From the NCBI RefSeq assembly GCF_025452095.1, contig NZ_CP104877.1:2232001-2296000 (forward strand): 64,000 nt of DNA, given 5' to 3'. Of the stretch, positions 62,185 to 64,000 are shown in pieces. The DNA is from Paenarthrobacter sp. JL.01a. Lineage in GTDB: Bacteria > Actinomycetota > Actinomycetes > Actinomycetales > Micrococcaceae. The stretch's first letter is position 1; each line of letters starts with the position of its first letter. A model generated the notes under the pieces. That model saw nothing but the letters and a program-made list of their open reading frames with translations. It was not told where the DNA came from and did no database searches. The position numbers and the translations under genes are program-made.

Positions 62185-62190
62185 AGAATA
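62185..62190 (-). promoter_or_regulatory. Possible -10 box for bioY
   Basis: AGAATA on the plus strand (TATTCT on the minus strand) implies a leader of about 52 nt before the bioY ATG. No biotin-repressor palindrome was recognised nearby. Confidence 0.35.
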
Positions 62191-62307
62191 CGGACGCTGG
62201 GCGCAGGGGATTTTGGAGCCTCCCTACAAGGGTGTTCGGTGGTTCTTTGGATGTTGGCACAAGTTCCGCTGCCGGAGGACGATGTCGGCCCGCGTCCAGG
62301 GTGCCGG

Positions 62308-62313
62308 TAGACT
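62308..62313 (+). promoter_or_regulatory. -10 box for the ABC-F gene and its structured leader
   Basis: TAGACT at 62308-62313 implies transcription from about 62320 and an 83-nt leader. The leader starts with a GGCTGT-TCTC-ACAGCC hairpin (62320-62335). No upstream ORF is evident. Confidence 0.4.
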
Positions 62314-62402
62314 TGGACAGGCTGTTCTCACAGCCATACCCCGCCGCAGTCATTGGGCCCACCGGCCCCGCAGGCGTTCCCCATTGAAAGGCATCACCCG
62401 AA

Positions 62403-64000
62403 TTGATTACCGTCCAGGAACTCGAACTCCGCGCCGGCGCACGCCTGCTCATGGACCAGGTCAACTTCAGGGTGGACAAGGGCGACAAGATCGGGCTTGT
62501 CGGACGCAACGGTGCCGGCAAGACAACCCTCACTCGCGTCCTGGCAGGAGAGGGCCTGCCTGCCGGCGGGAAAGTGACCCGCAGCGGTGAAATCGGCTAC
62601 TTGCCCCAGGATCCCAGGACCCCTGACATGGAGCAGCTCGCACGGGACCGGATCCTCTCGGCACGAGGCCTGGATGTTGTCGTGGGCAAACTCAAGAAGG
62701 CCCAGCAGGAGATGGCCAGCGAGGACGCGAATGTCCAGCGCAAAGCCATGAGCCGGTACGACCGCCTCGAAGCCGAGTTCCTGGCCGGTGGCGGATACGC
62801 CGCCGAAGCCGAAGCTGCCGCGATCTCCTCCAACCTTGCGCTCCCTGAGCGCATCCTCAACCAGCCGTTGAAGACCCTCTCCGGTGGTCAGCGCCGCCGT
62901 GTAGAGCTTGCCCGCATCCTCTATTCGTCCGCTGAGACACTGCTTCTCGATGAACCCACCAACCACTTGGACGCGGATTCCATCACCTGGCTTCGCGACT
63001 TCCTGAAGGACCACCAAGGCGGCCTCATCGTCATCAGCCACGACGTGGAATTGCTGGAGGCCACCGTCAATAAGGTCTACCACCTCGATGCCAACCGGGC
63101 ACAGATCGATTACTACAACATGGGCTGGAAGCGTTACCTCCAGCAGCGTGAAACCGACGAGCGCGCCCGCAAGCGCGAGCGTGCCAACGCAGAGAAGAAG
63201 GCCCAGGTCCTGATCGACCAGGCCAACAAGATGCGCGCCAAGGCCACCAAGGCCGTTGCGGCCCAAAACATGGCCAAGCGCGCTGAACGGCTGCTCGGCG
63301 GACTCGAGGCGGTTCGCGAAAACGATCGCGTCGCAGCCCTGCGCTTCCCGGATCCTTCACCGTGCGGCAAGACGCCGCTCACCGCGGAGGGCCTGAGCAA
63401 GTCCTACGGTTCCCTGGAAATCTTCACGGATGTGGACCTGGCCATCGACCGTGGTTCCAAGGTGGTTATCCTCGGACTAAACGGTGCCGGCAAGACCACC
63501 CTGCTGCGCATGCTGGCCGGCGTCGACAAACCCGATACCGGAGACATCATCCCGGGTCATGGTCTCAAGGTGGGCTACTACGCCCAGGAGCACGAAACCC
63601 TTGACCACGAGCGCACCGTACTGGAAAACATGCGGTCCTCGGCGCCGGACATGAAGGATGCCGAAGTCCGTGGAATCCTGGGCTCGTTCCTGTTCTCCGG
63701 AGACGACGTCGACAAGCCTGCAGGCGTTCTGTCCGGTGGCGAGAAGACGCGCCTGGCCCTGGCCACGATCGTGGCATCGAGTGCCAACGTGCTGCTCCTG
63801 GACGAGCCCACCAACAACCTTGACCCGGCCAGCCGCGCCGAAATTCTTGGTGCGCTCAAGAACTACACCGGCGCCGTCGTCATGGTCAGCCACGATGAAG
63901 GTGCTGTGTCAGCGCTGAACCCGGAGCGCGTTGTGCTGCTTCCGGATGGAGTCGAGGACCACTGGAACGAGGACTACCTGGACCTCATCACGCTGGCCTA
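62403..64000 (+). CDS. ABC-F family ATPase (stop codon cut by window end)
   Basis: 532 residues from the TTG at 62403, with GAAAGG about 11 nt before it. Only the last base of the stop codon lies outside, since the final bases are TA in frame. ABC-F proteins bind the ribosomal E site and relieve stalled or antibiotic-inhibited ribosomes; they have no membrane part. First ATPase: GLVGRNGAGKTTL (about residues 33-45), LSGGQRRRVELARIL and LLLDEPTNHLDADS. The linker (about 225-300) is rich in Lys, Arg and Ala and reaches the peptidyl-transferase centre in this family. Second ATPase: VILGLNGAGKTTLLR and LSGGEKTRLALATI, then LLLDEPTNNLD. The M. tuberculosis gene in this position (Rv1473) is also ABC-F. 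Confidence 0.93.
   Translation, partial: MITVQELELRAGARLLMDQVNFRVDKGDKIGLVGRNGAGKTTLTRVLAGEGLPAGGKVTRSGEIGYLPQDPRTPDMEQLARDRILSARGLDVVVGKLKKAQQEMASEDANVQRKAMSRYDRLEAEFLAGGGYAAEAEAAAISSNLALPERILNQPLKTLSGGQRRRVELARILYSSAETLLLDEPTNHLDADSITWLRDFLKDHQGGLIVISHDVELLEATVNKVYHLDANRAQIDYYNMGWKRYLQQRETDERARKRERANAEKKAQVLIDQANKMRAKATKAVAAQNMAKRAERLLGGLEAVRENDRVAALRFPDPSPCGKTPLTAEGLSKSYGSLEIFTDVDLAIDRGSKVVILGLNGAGKTTLLRMLAGVDKPDTGDIIPGHGLKVGYYAQEHETLDHERTVLENMRSSAPDMKDAEVRGILGSFLFSGDDVDKPAGVLSGGEKTRLALATIVASSANVLLLDEPTNNLDPASRAEILGALKNYTGAVVMVSHDEGAVSALNPERVVLLPDGVEDHWNEDYLDLITLA

Noticed and set aside
62127..62402. BioQ- or BirA-type operator upstream of bioY
   Set aside because: No convincing palindrome of the known types was seen in the 276-bp gap.

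Overview
The window is a 64 kb stretch of high-G+C actinobacterial chromosome. Gene content and order point to the Micrococcaceae, most likely Arthrobacter or Paenarthrobacter (inference from family-level recognition; no search was run). Many genes start with GTG or TTG. Actinobacterial markers include RbpA, OpcA, WhiA, a CoaE-GrpB fusion, a four-domain ribosomal protein S1 and an Eis-type acetyltransferase. The gene order polA-rpsA-coaE-uvrB, then uvrC-rapZ-yvcK-whiA, gap-pgk-tpiA-secG, pgl-opcA-zwf-tal-tkt/ctaB, ctaA-ABC/sufR-sufB-sufD-sufC-sufT and a terminal ABC-F gene closely follows the Mycobacterium tuberculosis Rv1420-Rv1473 and Rv1629-Rv1633 neighbourhoods as I remember them.

Layout. 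1-5.7 kb: end of polA, an Eis-like acetyltransferase, a lipoprotein polysaccharide deacetylase and rpsA. 5.8-12.4 kb: yigZ divergent from coaE, then uvrB, a manganese-type (yybP-ykoY) riboswitch with its terC gene, and an MFS exporter. 12.4-18.2 kb: a minus-strand, partly overlapping run of helicase, CoA-transferase, GNAT and alpha/beta hydrolase. 18.3-29.2 kb: tam, a small GntR regulator, uvrA behind a LexA-like box, gph, plsC, uvrC and the rapZ-yvcK-whiA group. 29.2-34.2 kb: a 37-codon small ORF, sodA, the lower glycolysis operon gap-pgk-tpiA with secG, and rbpA. 34.2-42.4 kb: the pentose-phosphate operon on the minus strand (tkt-tal-pgi-zwf-opcA-pgl). 42.8-43.8 kb: ctaB. 43.8-48.5 kb: an accessory insert between ctaB and ctaA. 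48.5-56.5 kb: ctaA with a two-gene ABC exporter, divergent from the Suf Fe-S assembly operon. 56.5-64 kb: a zinc metallopeptidase, an acyl-CoA ligase/thiolase pair facing the biotin uptake genes bioY-ecfA-ecfT, and an ABC-F ATPase that ends at the window edge.

How it works together. The window holds all three UvrABC subunits, the whole oxidative and non-oxidative pentose-phosphate route, triose glycolysis, heme O/A synthesis, Fe-S scaffold assembly and biotin uptake. The less ordinary parts are: (1) the 44-48.5 kb insert with a frameshifted secreted I36-family protein, a lipoprotein, a peptidoglycan-binding adaptor and a MacB-type ABC exporter behind palindromic repeats; (2) a Suf operon with a Rieske ferredoxin between sufD and sufC and no sufS or sufU; (3) a ligase/thiolase pair beside biotin transport, in which the thiolase lacks its second catalytic cysteine; (4) a repeated TANNNT-N6/7-start codon arrangement at about thirteen genes, indicating widespread leaderless transcripts, including one divergent pair whose -10 boxes overlap. 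No tRNA, rRNA, CRISPR array, transposase or integrase was seen.
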